53,822 nt of DNA from Clostridiales bacterium. GTDB lineage: Bacteria > Bacillota > Clostridia > Peptostreptococcales > Anaerovoracaceae. The notes beneath the pieces were generated by a model. It was not told the DNA's origin and made no database searches. It saw nothing but the letters and a program-made list of their open reading frames with translations. Of the stretch, positions 18,148-28,128 are shown one piece after another. The position numbers and the translations under genes were made by a program. The stretch is from contig JALEQY010000140.1 in NCBI GenBank assembly GCA_022763735.1, positions 1 through 53,822 of the forward strand. Reading direction: 5' to 3'. Within the stretch, counting starts at the first letter, position 1; every line of letters starts with the position of its first letter.

Positions 18148-18209
18148 TAAAACTGCAAGGGTGATAGTAAAACTAGTGAAACCATACTATCACACCTTAC
18201 AGTTTTTTT
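18148..18209 (-). terminator. Large imperfect hairpin after the trigger-factor-like gene
   Basis: AAACTG, AAGG and TGATAGTA on the left pair with TACTATCA, CCTT and CAGTTT on the right around about 15 nt, with T tracts on both sides. It lies 64 bp past the stop of the lipoprotein gene and just before the riboswitch, so it is probably a bidirectional terminator. Confidence 0.65.
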
Positions 18210-18272
18210 CAATACTTTCCATAAAAAAACAAATTATTATTGTTTTCTGATGTTTACAACATTTTTGCCAGA

Positions 18273-19325
18273 TTATTTTATCTCTGCATTTTCAACAAGG
18301 AATTCAAGTACTTTCTGATAAAGCAGTTCAAGATGAACATACCCATCTGCATCCCTTCCGGTCTGCTTTTCTATTTCAGCTTTATCGTAGCCCTGTTTCT
18401 CAAACTCATCAAACTGTGCCTGTTTTTCTTCGTCTGTGTATTCAATTCCCTCTTTATCAGCAATATACTCAAGAAGCATCTCCTGCTTTACTCTGAGCTT
18501 GCTGCTCTCGTCATTGGCTTTGTCAAAATCATCTTCACTCTCAAAGCCGTACTGGCTGAGCATTTCTTCTCTGCTTACGCCATATGTTTCCGCCATATCA
18601 TCAATCTGTTTATCATTGAATTCTATATAGTTTTCTAGTTCCCTATCAGGATATTTCTTTACTTCTGTATTCTCCACAGCCTGCGACCAGACTTCTTCCT
18701 GCTGTGTTCTGATTGCTTCTTCCTCCTTAGAATCGTATATCTCTTTCTCCACAGCCTTCTCATATTCATCTAATGAACTGTAATCCGTATTATTTTTAAC
18801 AAAGTCAAGGTCATATTCCGGTACAGTTTCTCTAGTCGCTGAATTGATCGTAACATCAAACACAACATCCTGACCCTGAAGTTCTTCAGTGCTGTAATCC
18901 TCCGGGAATGTCAGTTCCAGCTTCACTTTATCGCCTACCTTCTTACCTATAAGCCCTGACTCAAAACCATCAATAAAAGAACCACTGCCTATTACAAGAT
19001 CATATCCTTCTGCCGACCCGCCGTCAAATTCTCTGCCGTCTTTTGTTCCGACATAATCAATATTCACCGTATCATCATTCTGAATAGGTGTATTTTTATC
19101 AAGCTCTTTTTTTTCAGCTGCTGCCTCGAGATCTGCCTGAATTTCTTCATCTACATCATCTTCTGTTACCTTTACTGTATAAGGCTCAGCTTCAAGCCCC
19201 ATATATTCACCCGGCTCAATATATTCTGCAAGATCATAATCATCATACGACATTGATGAGCCGCAGGCTGTAAAACCCACAGCAGCTAAAACACATACCA
19301 GCAGAACCGTTATTTTCTTTTTCAT
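18273..19325 (-). CDS. Extracytoplasmic trigger-factor-like peptidyl-prolyl isomerase lipoprotein
   Basis: The 350-aa protein has a lipoprotein signal peptide (MKKKITVLLVCVLAAVGF) with lipobox FTAC and Cys21. An FKBP-type PPIase domain follows (about residues 80-165: DDTVNIDYVGTKDGREFDGG, IGSGSFIDGFESGLIGKKVGD), then a helical domain matching the trigger factor C-terminal arm (DLDFVKNNTDYSSLDEYEKA onward). Cytoplasmic trigger factor has an N-terminal ribosome-binding domain, which is absent here. It is probably a cell-surface foldase for secreted proteins, analogous to PrsA. Confidence 0.85.
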   Translation of the reverse strand: MKKKITVLLVCVLAAVGFTACGSSMSYDDYDLAEYIEPGEYMGLEAEPYTVKVTEDDVDEEIQADLEAAAEKKELDKNTPIQNDDTVNIDYVGTKDGREFDGGSAEGYDLVIGSGSFIDGFESGLIGKKVGDKVKLELTFPEDYSTEELQGQDVVFDVTINSATRETVPEYDLDFVKNNTDYSSLDEYEKAVEKEIYDSKEEEAIRTQQEEVWSQAVENTEVKKYPDRELENYIEFNDKQIDDMAETYGVSREEMLSQYGFESEDDFDKANDESSKLRVKQEMLLEYIADKEGIEYTDEEKQAQFDEFEKQGYDKAEIEKQTGRDADGYVHLELLYQKVLEFLVENAEIK

Positions 19326-19373
19326 TTCAACCTCTCCTCAATTATTATTAACTTAACCTTCCATCTGAGTCAA

Positions 19374-20048
19374 TCAGAACATTTTATGTATCCGCTCCAT
19401 AGTTGTATCGACTTCTGCCATAGCCTTGGCACACTTTCTAAGTTCCTGCGCCACATTTTCCGGCATTTCTTCCTTTCGCTTGTATTTCAGCTCATGCTCC
19501 AGACTTGCCCATGTATCCATAGCAATAGTTCTTATCTGCACTTCAACAGGCATGTTGTATGTTTTATCCGACAGAAAAATCGGAATTTCCACCACCAGAT
19601 GAAGGCTTCTGTATCCGCTTTCTTTTGGATTGCTTATATAGTCTTTTCGTTTGAGAAGCTTTATATCATCCTGCCTCAGAAGACTCTCCTCAACAGTATA
19701 TACATCATCCACATAATTGCAGATTACTCTTACTCCCGCAAAATCCATTATTTTATACACGGATTCTATCTCCATAGGCCATCCTTTACGTTCTATTTTA
19801 TCTACTATGCTCTTTATGCTTTTAAGACGGCACTCCATATGGTGTATCGGATTATAGTCATGCCTAAGACTGAATTCATTATCCAGCACTTCAAGTTTCG
19901 TGCTTATTTCCTTGATTGCTGCATGATACCTCATCCTCAGATCTCCAAATGTCTCAGCAACTATTCTCGCATCTTCTATTGTCACTGTCATCTTCGGAGG
20001 TATCATAGATTCACTTATTTCAAATTTCTCATTTTTTTCCAGAATCAT
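19374..20048 (-). CDS. Small alarmone synthetase, (p)ppGpp synthetase RelQ/YjbM-like
   Basis: The 224-aa protein contains only the RelA/SpoT synthetase domain: LRHDYNPIHHMECRLKSIKS, DFAGVRVICNYVDDVYTVEE and the substrate loop PKESGYRSLHLVVEIP, then EVQIRTIAMDTWASLEHELKYK. It lacks the hydrolase, TGS and ACT domains of long RSH proteins. It makes (p)ppGpp constitutively or under stress. I chose ATG 20048 (MILEKNEKFE) because AAAGGAGAT precedes it. Confidence 0.92.
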   Translation of the reverse strand: MILEKNEKFEISESMIPPKMTVTIEDARIVAETFGDLRMRYHAAIKEISTKLEVLDNEFSLRHDYNPIHHMECRLKSIKSIVDKIERKGWPMEIESVYKIMDFAGVRVICNYVDDVYTVEESLLRQDDIKLLKRKDYISNPKESGYRSLHLVVEIPIFLSDKTYNMPVEVQIRTIAMDTWASLEHELKYKRKEEMPENVAQELRKCAKAMAEVDTTMERIHKMF

Positions 20049-20145
20049 AATTATCTCCTTTGCTGTGTCCGTTTTCGTATCATAACATATTTTTTTGTGC
20101 ATTTGGTGTTTTTTACTGATTTAAATTGCTGTTACCAGTTACACT

Positions 20146-20178
20146 GCAAAAGAAGTATGTGCTTCACACATACTTCTT
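20146..20178 (-). terminator. Terminator overlapping the sigG stop codon
   Basis: AAGAAGTATGTG and CACATACTTCTT form a perfect 12-bp stem with a 5-nt loop, followed by TTTTGC on the reverse strand. The 5' arm encodes the last residues of SigG (MKKYV), and the stop TGA lies in the loop. Confidence 0.8.
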
Positions 20179-20934
20179 CATATAATTCAATGCGTTTTTT
20201 TCAAGCCTTGATACCTGAGCCTGACTTATAGATATCTCATCAGCCACTTCCATCTGCGTTTTTCCTTCAAAAAATCTCATCGTCAGTATATGCTGTTCTC
20301 TGAGAGACAGTTTTTTCATCGCTTCAGACAGCGATAAGTTCTCTACCCATCTGGCATCAGTGTTTTTAATATCCTTTATCTGATCCATAACATATACCGG
20401 ATCACCCTCATCATTATACAGAGGTTCAAACAGCGATACCGGATCCTGTATGGAATCAAGTGCCAGCACAACATCTTCTTTTCTGACCCCGAGATTTCCC
20501 GCTATTTCCTCAATAGTAGGCTCACGCTGGAGTTCCCCCCCAAGGGCTTCTTTAGCAGTAAGTGCTTTGTATGCCATGTCCCTCATTGATCTTGACACTC
20601 TGATGCTGTTGTTGTCCCGCAGATATCTTCTGACTTCACCTATTATCATAGGCACTGCGTAAGTGCTGAATTTAACACCATGAGACATATCGAAATTATC
20701 AAGCGCCTTGATGAGGCCTACACATCCGACCTGAAACAGGTCATCAGGATTTTCTCCACGCCCTGAAAATTTCTGAATAACACTCAATACAAGTCTCAGA
20801 TTCCCTCTGATAAACTCATCCCTTACTTCCATATCTCCGGCCTTTATGGCCGTAAGCATATCATGCATCTCCTTATCCTTGTATCGTGGAAGACTGGAAG
20901 TATTCACTCCGCAAATTTCAACCTTGCTGGCCAT
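20164..20934 (-). CDS. sigG: RNA polymerase sporulation sigma factor SigG
   Basis: The 256-aa late forespore sigma factor has the SigG-specific N-terminus (SKVEICGVNTSSLP), region 2 (LFQVGCVGLIKALDNFD; KFSTYAVPMIIGEVRRYLRDN), region 3 and region 4 (KTQMEVADEISISQAQVSRLEKNALNYM). I prefer ATG 20934, which has GAGGG at a normal distance; a TTG at 20940 is too close to the site. In Bacillus sigG follows spoIIGA-sigE. Here the argCJBD operon (about 4 kb) separates them, though the strand is the same. Confidence 0.95.
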   Translation of the reverse strand: MASKVEICGVNTSSLPRYKDKEMHDMLTAIKAGDMEVRDEFIRGNLRLVLSVIQKFSGRGENPDDLFQVGCVGLIKALDNFDMSHGVKFSTYAVPMIIGEVRRYLRDNNSIRVSRSMRDMAYKALTAKEALGGELQREPTIEEIAGNLGVRKEDVVLALDSIQDPVSLFEPLYNDEGDPVYVMDQIKDIKNTDARWVENLSLSEAMKKLSLREQHILTMRFFEGKTQMEVADEISISQAQVSRLEKNALNYMKKYV

Positions 20935-21036
20935 AAACAATTACCCTCACATCCCTTTTGCTCCCCTTAAGGCAACGCTTGATGCCGTAATATATTTATG
21001 TGCATATCAGGTTTCTTTTATTCGGATTCAATTAAA

Positions 21037-22206
21037 TCAGATCAGCACTTTTTTAAATATTTCAATTCCCTCATCCAGCTCATCATATGTTATTGTAAGC
21101 GGCGGAAGCATCCTTACTTTGTTCTTTGCTGTAAGTATCATAAGGCCGCTTTCAAGTGCTTCTTTTACAGCTTCTGCAGCTTCTTTCCCTTCTATTTCAA
21201 CACCTAGCATAAGACCCATGCCCGAAACGCTTTTTACCTGAGGAATTTTCATGAGTTCTGATTTGAGATACCTGCCCTTGTTTTCCACATCTTTAAGAAA
21301 TGCATCATCTATTCTGGAAAGAACCTCGCATGCTCCTGCACACGCAACCGGATTGCCGCCGTATGTAGTTCCGTGATCTCCCGGCTGTAATACGTCACAG
21401 CATTTCTCACCCATCAGTGTTCCCCCGATAGGAAGACCTCCGCCTATACCCTTGGCGAATGTTACGATATCCGGTTTTACACCAAAATGTTCATATGCAA
21501 ACAGCTTCCCTGTTCTGCCTATTCCGGTCTGAACTTCATCTGAAATAAACAGTATATCCCGCTGTGCACATATATCTGCAGCGGCTCTGACAAATTCAGC
21601 GTCGAGATTCAATACACCGCCTTCGCCCTGAATCATCTCCATCATAACAGCACAGGTTTCATCATCCACCAGATCCTTAAGCTGCTCTGCGTCATTAGCG
21701 CGACAATATCTGAATCCATCCACGAAAGGAGTGAAATATTTATGATAATGATCCTGCCCTGTGGCTGTGATTGTTGCCATTGTTCTGCCGTGGAAAGAGT
21801 TCTCGAGGGTAATAATCTTATTTACATTATTACCTTTTCGCGTAGTCCCGTATTTTCTGGCAGTTTTAATCGCAGCCTCATTAGCCTCTGCACCTGAGTT
21901 TCCAAAAAACACTTTCGACATGCCGGTTCTCTCTGTCAGCATTTCAGCAACCTTCAGCTGAGGCTCCGTATAAAACAGATTTGATGCATGCTGAAGTTTT
22001 TTCAGCTGCGCCGTTACTGCGCCGATCCATGAATCGTCGCAGAATCCCAGCGAATTCACACCTATTCCGGCAGTAAAGTCTATATACTTCTTACCGTCCG
22101 TATCATAGCAGCAGGCACCTTTGCCTCTGTCTGCCGCCATATCATATCTTGAATATGTGGATACTATTTTTTTCTTGTCTGTTTCTCTGATCATTTCTTT
22201 ATTCAT
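21037..22206 (-). CDS. argD: Acetylornithine aminotransferase
   Basis: The 389-aa class III PLP aminotransferase has [19 protein letters not shown], the Asp of [20 protein letters not shown] and the PLP lysine in [19 protein letters not shown]. It converts N-acetylglutamate semialdehyde to N-acetylornithine. It is the last gene of argCJBD and overlaps argB by 8 bp. Confidence 0.95.
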   Translation of the reverse strand: MNKEMIRETDKKKIVSTYSRYDMAADRGKGACCYDTDGKKYIDFTAGIGVNSLGFCDDSWIGAVTAQLKKLQHASNLFYTEPQLKVAEMLTERTGMSKVFFGNSGAEANEAAIKTARKYGTTRKGNNVNKIITLENSFHGRTMATITATGQDHYHKYFTPFVDGFRYCRANDAEQLKDLVDDETCAVMMEMIQGEGGVLNLDAEFVRAAADICAQRDILFISDEVQTGIGRTGKLFAYEHFGVKPDIVTFAKGIGGGLPIGGTLMGEKCCDVLQPGDHGTTYGGNPVACAGACEVLSRIDDAFLKDVENKGRYLKSELMKIPQVKSVSGMGLMLGVEIEGKEAAEAVKEALESGLMILTAKNKVRMLPPLTITYDELDEGIEIFKKVLI

Positions 22207-23089
22207 TACAGTATTTTTCCTTGCCTTCCTTCATTATTGCGGTGCCTGTGCCCTTGTTGGTGAATATCTCCAGCAGCAGACTGTGAGGAATTCGCCCATC
22301 CATGATATGAACTCTTGAAACACCTCTGCTGATTGCATCCATGCAGTTTTCTATTTTAGGAATCATACCTCCCGAAATCGTACCATCTTCTATCAAAGCT
22401 TCCGCTTCATTGACGTATAATTCCGAAATTACTGATTCCGGATCCTGAGGATCCTTTCTCACTCCTTCCACATCCGAAAGGTATGCCAGTTTCTCAGCTT
22501 TGAGAGCAGTTGCTATTGCAGCCGCAGCTTCATCTGCATTGATATTGTAGCTGTTACCTTCATTGTCCATTCCGATCGGAAAAACAATGGGAAGAAAATC
22601 TTTTTCAAGCAGGTCTTTAAGAATTTTCACATCAACCTTGTCAATATCACCCACAAAACCTATATCCTGCCCGTCAAGAAGCTTCTTCTTCGCTTTGAGA
22701 AGTCCTCCATCCTTACCGCAGATGCCTGCAGCCTTGACACCGAGAGCCTGAACCTTGGATACGAGTTCTTTATTCACCTTCGCCAGAACCATCTCCGCCA
22801 GCTCCATTGTATCACTGTCAGTCACCCTCAGTCCATCAATAAAGCGTGTCTTCATTCCGACTTTATCTACCCATCTGCTTATTTCTTTTCCTCCACCATG
22901 TACTATTATAGGTTTGAAACCAACCAGCTTGAGAAGCACCACATCTTCTATAACACCTTGTTTCAGCGCCTCATCTATCATAGCACTTCCACCATATTTT
23001 ACAACTATTATTTTTCTGTTGAAACGCTGTATATATGGAAGCGCCTCAATAAGAACTTCTGCCTTGTCCAAATATTTCTGACTTACCAT
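22199..23089 (-). CDS. argB: Acetylglutamate kinase
   Basis: The 296-aa amino-acid-kinase-fold protein has the N-terminal [12 protein letters not shown], the substrate loop [11 protein letters not shown], and [20 protein letters not shown] with [14 protein letters not shown]. It phosphorylates N-acetylglutamate. The N-terminal extension ([20 protein letters not shown]) is the helix typical of arginine-inhibited kinases, so feedback inhibition is likely. It lies between argJ and argD. Confidence 0.96.
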   Translation of the reverse strand: MVSQKYLDKAEVLIEALPYIQRFNRKIIVVKYGGSAMIDEALKQGVIEDVVLLKLVGFKPIIVHGGGKEISRWVDKVGMKTRFIDGLRVTDSDTMELAEMVLAKVNKELVSKVQALGVKAAGICGKDGGLLKAKKKLLDGQDIGFVGDIDKVDVKILKDLLEKDFLPIVFPIGMDNEGNSYNINADEAAAAIATALKAEKLAYLSDVEGVRKDPQDPESVISELYVNEAEALIEDGTISGGMIPKIENCMDAISRGVSRVHIMDGRIPHSLLLEIFTNKGTGTAIMKEGKEKYCNE

Positions 23090-23121
23090 TTGCTGCTCCT
23101 GAAATCTGTACTGTATATGTA

Positions 23122-24348
23122 TTAACTTCTGTAATCTCCGTTTATTCTGACATAATCATATGTCAGATCACATCCCCATGCTGATGCACATGCACTGCCC
23201 TGATTCATATCTATATCTATCGTAATATTCTCTTCAGACAATATCTCTGATGCCTTTTCTTCGCTGTATTCTCTGTGACTTGAGCCCTGGCATACATATA
23301 CACTTCCTTTGGCAGATGACATCGTCACATCTATATTATCTGTCCTGAAATCTCCTTCTGTATATCCGACAGCACACAGCACCCTGCCCCAGTTTGCATC
23401 CTCACCGAACATTGCCGCCTTGAGCAGGTTCGAGGAAATCACTGTTTTGCTTATTTTCTGCGCTGCAGTTCTGTCAGGTGCGCCTTTTACATTGCATTCT
23501 ATAAGTTTGGAAGCGCCTTCTCCATCTCGTGCCAGCTTTTTTGCCAGATATACCGTCACTTCCAGAAGGGCATCCGCAAACATGTCAAAATCCGCTCCTT
23601 CTTCTGTTATCCTGCCATTTCCGGCTTCTCCGCTTGCCAGAACTGCAACCATATCATTTGTCGACGTATCTCCGTCTACACATATCTGATTGAAGCTTAC
23701 GTCTGCTGCAGCTTTCAGTGCTTTTTCAAGCATATCTGATGAAATATCAGTATCAGTAGTAATAAATGAAAGCATTGTCGCCATATTGGGATTTATCATT
23801 CCGCTGCCTTTTGCTATACCTCCGATTCTGCAGACTCTTCCTCCAAGTTCAAATTCCACCGCTATTGTTTTAGGAATAGTATCCGTTGTCATAATTGCCT
23901 CTGCCGCATCGTCAGATCCCCTGTACGACAGCATATCCGTAAGAACAGGAACACCCTTTTTAAATGGCTCGATATCAAGCTTTTGCCCGATTACGCCGGT
24001 AGAGCACACTATGATGTCATTTTTACCGATACCCAGTGCCTCTGCAGCGATTTCACATGTCTGGAGGGCAAGTTTCTTACCTCCTGGAGCACATGTATTG
24101 GCATTGCCGCTGTTGCATATTATTGCCTGAGCCCTGCCATCCTCTATGTTTTTCTTTGTTACATCAAGAGGTGCACCTTTAACCTTGTTTGTAGTGTATA
24201 CCGCTGCTGCATCACACATCACATCGCTTACTATCAATGCAATATCCTTACTGTCAGAGCCGGATTTTATACCGCATGCTGCGCCTGCAGCCCTGAATCC
24301 CTGTGGAGCACATACTCCACCTTCTATATGTCTGAAAACAGCTTCCAT
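23122..24348 (-). CDS. argJ: Glutamate N-acetyltransferase / ornithine acetyltransferase (ArgJ)
   Basis: The 408-aa autoprocessing N-terminal-nucleophile enzyme has the cleavage site in [10 protein letters not shown] (Ala-Thr bond, Thr becoming the nucleophile), preceded by AKGSGMI. It recycles acetyl groups from acetylornithine to glutamate, which makes a separate argA or argE unnecessary. It starts 1 bp after the argC stop, so it is translationally coupled. Confidence 0.96.
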   Translation of the reverse strand: MEAVFRHIEGGVCAPQGFRAAGAACGIKSGSDSKDIALIVSDVMCDAAAVYTTNKVKGAPLDVTKKNIEDGRAQAIICNSGNANTCAPGGKKLALQTCEIAAEALGIGKNDIIVCSTGVIGQKLDIEPFKKGVPVLTDMLSYRGSDDAAEAIMTTDTIPKTIAVEFELGGRVCRIGGIAKGSGMINPNMATMLSFITTDTDISSDMLEKALKAAADVSFNQICVDGDTSTNDMVAVLASGEAGNGRITEEGADFDMFADALLEVTVYLAKKLARDGEGASKLIECNVKGAPDRTAAQKISKTVISSNLLKAAMFGEDANWGRVLCAVGYTEGDFRTDNIDVTMSSAKGSVYVCQGSSHREYSEEKASEILSEENITIDIDMNQGSACASAWGCDLTYDYVRINGDYRS

Positions 24349-24349
24349 T

Positions 24350-25288
24350 CTATATCAGTCCTTTCGTTTCATCTATTCCAAGCATTATATTCATATTCTG
24401 TACTGCAGCCCCTGAAGCACCTTTGCCGAGATTATCATACGTTGCCACAAGAATTATATTGTCATCATTACCTTCAACTGCTATTTCAAGCATATTGGTA
24501 CCTGCAAGTCTGTTTGCAGCAATAAATCCGCCGTCGTCCACTGAATCTGCTACCTTAACAAGAGGCTGACCTTCATAGTATTCTCTGAATATATCATATA
24601 CCTCTTTCCTGGAAACGGCGCATTTTACAGGAACAATCACCTGCATTCCGCTGTAATAATCTGCAACTACAGGGATAAATGACGGTGTGCCTGTCATTCC
24701 CGATGCAGCGATTATCTCCGGCAGGTGCTTATGATGCTGCATTATTCCGTACTGTCTCGGAGATGAAAGCGGATCATCCTGTCCGTATCTGGAAACCAGT
24801 CTGCTGTCATTTTCATACTGTGCAATCATTTTTTTGCCGCCTCCACTGTATCCTGTCAGCGAAAAAGCCGCAAAATCATAATCTTTTCTTACAGCACCGG
24901 CTTCAAGCAGCGGTCTGGTAAGAAGTATAACCCCCGTGGCATGACATCCCGGCACAGCAACACGATTACTGTTTCTTATCCGGTCTCTCTGCTCTCTGCT
25001 GAGCTCCGGCATGCCATATGCCCAGCTGCCGTCCGTTCTGTGCGCAGTTGAAGTATCCAGAATTCTGCATTCTGCAGGTACTGCCGATGCGATTTCTTTC
25101 GCAGCTGTATCCGGCAGGCACAAAAATGAAATATCCGCTTTTTTTACACACGCAACTCTTTCATCCAGATCCTTGCGTTTATCCGTATCTATATGTATAA
25201 GCTCTATATCGTCCCTTTTCTCAAAATACTGATGTATCTTCAGCCCTGTGGTACCTTCTGCACCATCAATGAACACCTTGTAGATCAT
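24350..25288 (-). CDS. argC: N-acetyl-gamma-glutamyl-phosphate reductase (type 2, short form)
   Basis: The 312-aa protein has the N-terminal nucleotide-binding segment VFIDGAEGTTGLKIHQYF, SFLCLPDTAAKE, and the catalytic cysteine in VAVPGCHATGVILL. The DTSTAHR motif and compact length mark the type 2 AGPR subfamily rather than the common 345-aa type 1. I chose ATG 25288 (MIYKVFIDG), which has GGAGG 5 nt upstream. It is the first gene of argCJBD and is controlled by an ARG box in its leader. Confidence 0.94.
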   Translation of the reverse strand: MIYKVFIDGAEGTTGLKIHQYFEKRDDIELIHIDTDKRKDLDERVACVKKADISFLCLPDTAAKEIASAVPAECRILDTSTAHRTDGSWAYGMPELSREQRDRIRNSNRVAVPGCHATGVILLTRPLLEAGAVRKDYDFAAFSLTGYSGGGKKMIAQYENDSRLVSRYGQDDPLSSPRQYGIMQHHKHLPEIIAASGMTGTPSFIPVVADYYSGMQVIVPVKCAVSRKEVYDIFREYYEGQPLVKVADSVDDGGFIAANRLAGTNMLEIAVEGNDDNIILVATYDNLGKGASGAAVQNMNIMLGIDETKGLI

Positions 25289-25361
25289 TTTTTCCTCCAT
25301 TCTCCAGACCCGTTACATAATTGTGCTTTATCATATCTTTCTGTATTTTTATAAGATTACA

Positions 25362-25379
25362 GGCATATTTATTCAATAC
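25362..25379 (-). promoter_or_regulatory. ARG box (ArgR/AhrC operator) upstream of argC
   Basis: The reverse strand reads ATTGAATAAATATGCCTG, matching about 13 of 18 positions of the Firmicute ARG box, including the core TGAATAAA. It lies just downstream of the argC promoter, where a bound repressor would block transcription. Confidence 0.6.
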
Positions 25380-25386
25380 GAGGTTT

Positions 25387-25415
25387 ATAATACAACAATC
25401 GTGTGAACATTGCAA
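25387..25415 (-). promoter_or_regulatory. SigA-type promoter of argCJBD
   Basis: The reverse strand has TTGCAA (25410-25415), a 17-bp spacer, and TATTAT (25387-25392), about 100 bp before the argC ATG. It starts inside the short gap after sigE. Confidence 0.65.
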
Positions 25416-25430
25416 CCTTTTTCCATTCCT

Positions 25431-26132
25431 TTAACCTAATTTTTTTATTTCTTTCTGCAATCTGCCGATAATCTTTTTCTCGAGCCTTGAAATATATGAC
25501 TGAGATATTCCCATTCTGTCAGCTACTTCTTTCTGTGTAAGCTCTCTGCCGCCGGCCAGACCAAATCTCATCTGTACAATCTCCTTCTCTCTGTATGAAA
25601 GTTTATTCATAGCATATCCCAGAAGCTTTCTGTTAACTTCCTCCTCTATATGCCCATACACTTCATCGTTTTCAGTTCCCAGAATATCGGAAAGCAACAG
25701 TTCATTACCATCCCAGTCAACATTCAGCGGTTCATCCAGAGAAACCTCACCTTTAGTCCTGCTGCTTCTCCTCAAGTACATGAGAATTTCATTCTCAATA
25801 CACCTTGAAGCATATGTAGCCAGTTTAATGTTCTTTTCAATTTTAAAAGTGTTTACTGCTTTGATTAATCCTATTGTTCCTATCGATACAAGATCCTCTA
25901 CATTTACCCCTGCGCTTTCAAATTTTCTGGCAATATATACTACCAGCCTCAGATTGTGCTCTATCAGAAGATCCCGGTCGGCTTTGCTTCCTGCCATGAA
26001 ACCGCGTATAGCCTCATTCTCTTCTTCGGCAGTCAGAGGTGGAGGAAGTGTATCGCTTCCTCCGATATAGAACACCTTGTTTTTTCTCCTGAACACCAGT
26101 TTCAGTAATTCATTAATCATCTTTCTCAACAT
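25431..26132 (-). CDS. sigE: RNA polymerase sporulation sigma factor SigE (pro-SigE)
   Basis: The 233-aa early mother-cell sigma factor is made with a pro-sequence: a hydrophobic/basic N-terminus [18 protein letters not shown] precedes the cleavage region [14 protein letters not shown]. It has region 2 ([49 protein letters not shown]) and region 4 ([25 protein letters not shown]). I chose ATG 26132, preceded by AAAGGGGGC. It lies 13 bp after spoIIGA, its processing protease. Sequence is close to SigK, but the pro-sequence and neighbour identify SigE. Confidence 0.95.
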   Translation of the reverse strand: MLRKMINELLKLVFRRKNKVFYIGGSDTLPPPLTAEEENEAIRGFMAGSKADRDLLIEHNLRLVVYIARKFESAGVNVEDLVSIGTIGLIKAVNTFKIEKNIKLATYASRCIENEILMYLRRSSRTKGEVSLDEPLNVDWDGNELLLSDILGTENDEVYGHIEEEVNRKLLGYAMNKLSYREKEIVQMRFGLAGGRELTQKEVADRMGISQSYISRLEKKIIGRLQKEIKKLG

Positions 26133-26145
26133 ATTTATGCCCCCT

Positions 26146-26979
26146 TTATATACCTTTTTCTGACATATATCTGGAAAGCAGCAGTTCATAAGCTGCTTTA
26201 CCGGCTTTATTCAGACAGAACCTTTCATTGTATTCTGCCACGACACAATTTTTTATCTGCCTCGTTCCGATGTTTATGCAGTCGACTCTGATCCCTTTCA
26301 TAATTCCGCTTCTGCCGACCGATTCATATGGAATCAGGCAGAACCTCTCCGGAACTATCATTCCTGCAGATTCCATCCTGTTCCACAGAACTTTATCTGC
26401 TACAGCGCAAGGACTTCCTGACACTGGCTCCCTGAGAGTATTCGCCGTATCAAGAAAAGCGGAGGTTCTTACCGAAGCCCCTCCTGTAACAATCACTGCA
26501 TCAAAACTGTGTTCACTGTAAAATTTTGTCCTGCGTATAATTCTGATAATCTGCCTTACTGCAGCAAAAAAAGCCGCTGTGAACATTGCCATCACCGCAG
26601 CTTTCATATCACCGGTATACACTCCTGATACTGTATAAATCCCTGTATTTCCTGACAGAATCAGAAGACCCATTGTAATTCCGCCCATAAAATATGTAGT
26701 TAACACAAATACTGCAGCCTTCTGCCATAATCTGTTCATGCCCAGCGAAACCAGACACACCAGAAAAGCAAAGACCGTTTCAGAAAAAAACAGAAAAGGC
26801 ATTTTCACCGGAAGAAATATGACCAGAGAATACAATCCGCAAATCAGACTTCCAGTCACCAGCCGTACTTTTTTTACCCACGTCTCATAACGGCATCGAA
26901 ATATCTCTCCCGTAATGTAAAGCAGCACACATCCGGTTATAATATTCTCCAGAATCAGCACCTCACCGTATACAATCAT
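26146..26979 (-). CDS. spoIIGA: Pro-sigma-E processing peptidase SpoIIGA
   Basis: The 277-aa protein has about five N-terminal transmembrane helices (residues 1-130) and a C-terminal aspartic-protease-like domain with [17 protein letters not shown], where the catalytic Asp is followed by T-A-N rather than the usual T-G-N. It cleaves pro-SigE at the sporulation septum after a forespore signal (SpoIIR, not in this window). AAGGTGG precedes the start. It forms an operon with sigE. Confidence 0.92.
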   Translation of the reverse strand: MIVYGEVLILENIITGCVLLYITGEIFRCRYETWVKKVRLVTGSLICGLYSLVIFLPVKMPFLFFSETVFAFLVCLVSLGMNRLWQKAAVFVLTTYFMGGITMGLLILSGNTGIYTVSGVYTGDMKAAVMAMFTAAFFAAVRQIIRIIRRTKFYSEHSFDAVIVTGGASVRTSAFLDTANTLREPVSGSPCAVADKVLWNRMESAGMIVPERFCLIPYESVGRSGIMKGIRVDCINIGTRQIKNCVVAEYNERFCLNKAGKAAYELLLSRYMSEKGI

Positions 26980-27046
26980 ATAACCCCGACCACCTTTCTT
27001 ATACGCATATCATATTATCTGTTCTGACTTACGTATCATATTCAGG

Positions 27047-27078
27047 ATTATACTCTGTCCGGCAATCGGAATTTGTCA
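27047..27078 (-). promoter_or_regulatory. Likely spoIIG promoter with Spo0A-box-like site
   Basis: The reverse strand has TATAAT at 27047-27052 and TGACAAA at 27072-27078, about 20 bp upstream of the -10 with no good -35. This resembles Spo0A-activated SigA promoters such as Bacillus spoIIG. The same TGACAAA word occurs upstream of spoIIA. Confidence 0.45.
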
Positions 27079-27105
27079 TAATGGAAAAGGCTGCGTTAAA
27101 AACTC

Positions 27106-28125
27106 TCAGAAACCTATATACTCTGCATATACGGATTTTGCACGTCCTTCACTCTCTACACGTCTTACTATCGCCCTTCCATCTCTGAAAAGCTTGAAGC
27201 TGGCTGACGGGCTGTCAAAATCCAAAGTGAATCTGCCTACTGAAACACTGCCAAGGGTCTTCAGTTTTTCACCGAGTTTCTCAAAATCCATGTTTCTTTT
27301 CTCCGGAGGCACAACCTGTATAGAATCTCTGCCGCACAATCTGTCTGTCTGAATTCCGGACACTTTACCGAAATAATGGTATTCTCTTCCGGAGCATATA
27401 GGACAACTTTCATTTTTAATAACAGATACGCTGTCAAAATGATTGTCCCAGAGATCGATAACACGAAGATCTCTGCATACGTCATCTGAACCGACAATGA
27501 TTTTAACAGCTTCAGCACTCTGGTAAGAAGCAATTACCGCTGTAACTGCATTGAGCACACCTGCTGAGCTGCACGTTTCACATGTACCGTCAAAGGACTC
27601 TGCTCCGGTCTGTTCTGTAAAACATGTGAAACATGGACCGTCAGGAAGGAAATTCATTGTCATTCCATAAGACTCCAATGCCGCTCCATAAATCCACGGT
27701 ATTTTGTATTCCACACATACTTCATTGATGAGATATCTGGTCTCGAAATTATCCGTTGCATCAACTACCACATCTATATCTTTTATAAGTGATGCCGCAT
27801 TCCCTGCATTGAAATCCTCCAGAACAGGTTCTGTTATTATCTCCGAATTTATCCGTTTCAGATGTTCACATGCCGCTATCGCCTTTGGAGCACCTTCCCG
27901 GGCATCCTGTTCATCATAAAGCACCTGACGCTGCAGATTGCTCAGTTCGACATAATCGCGATCTATAAGCCTGAGAAACCCGACCCCGGCCCTGGCCAGC
28001 TCATTGGCACTTACACTGCCCAGCGCCCCCAGACCGACTATAGCGACCCGGGCATCCCGGAGCTTTTTCTGTCCCTGAGAGCCGATACCTCTGAATCTTT
28101 CCTGTCTTGAATAACGATCGCTCAT
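27106..28125 (-). CDS. ThiF/MoeB/HesA-family adenylyltransferase
   Basis: The 339-aa E1-like protein has the ATP-binding loop VAIVGLGALGSVSANELARAG, DRDYVELSNLQRQ with the conserved Arg and Gln, and VVVDATDNFETRYLIN. Cysteine pairs CFTC and CPIC fit the zinc site, and Cys of CETCSSAGVLNAV is where ThiF-type proteins have their reactive cysteine. Such enzymes adenylate the C-terminal glycine of a ThiS/MoaD-like sulfur carrier, but no carrier gene is in the window. It is the last gene of the HydE-like operon, 3 bp after the class V aminotransferase. Confidence 0.88.
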   Translation of the reverse strand: MSDRYSRQERFRGIGSQGQKKLRDARVAIVGLGALGSVSANELARAGVGFLRLIDRDYVELSNLQRQVLYDEQDAREGAPKAIAACEHLKRINSEIITEPVLEDFNAGNAASLIKDIDVVVDATDNFETRYLINEVCVEYKIPWIYGAALESYGMTMNFLPDGPCFTCFTEQTGAESFDGTCETCSSAGVLNAVTAVIASYQSAEAVKIIVGSDDVCRDLRVIDLWDNHFDSVSVIKNESCPICSGREYHYFGKVSGIQTDRLCGRDSIQVVPPEKRNMDFEKLGEKLKTLGSVSVGRFTLDFDSPSASFKLFRDGRAIVRRVESEGRAKSVYAEYIGF

Positions 28126-28128
28126 TCT

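Noticed and set aside
19386..20231. 281-codon plus-strand open frame
   Set aside because: It lies opposite the (p)ppGpp synthetase and the end of sigG, is rich in Tyr, His and Cys without a recognisable domain, and has no ribosome site.
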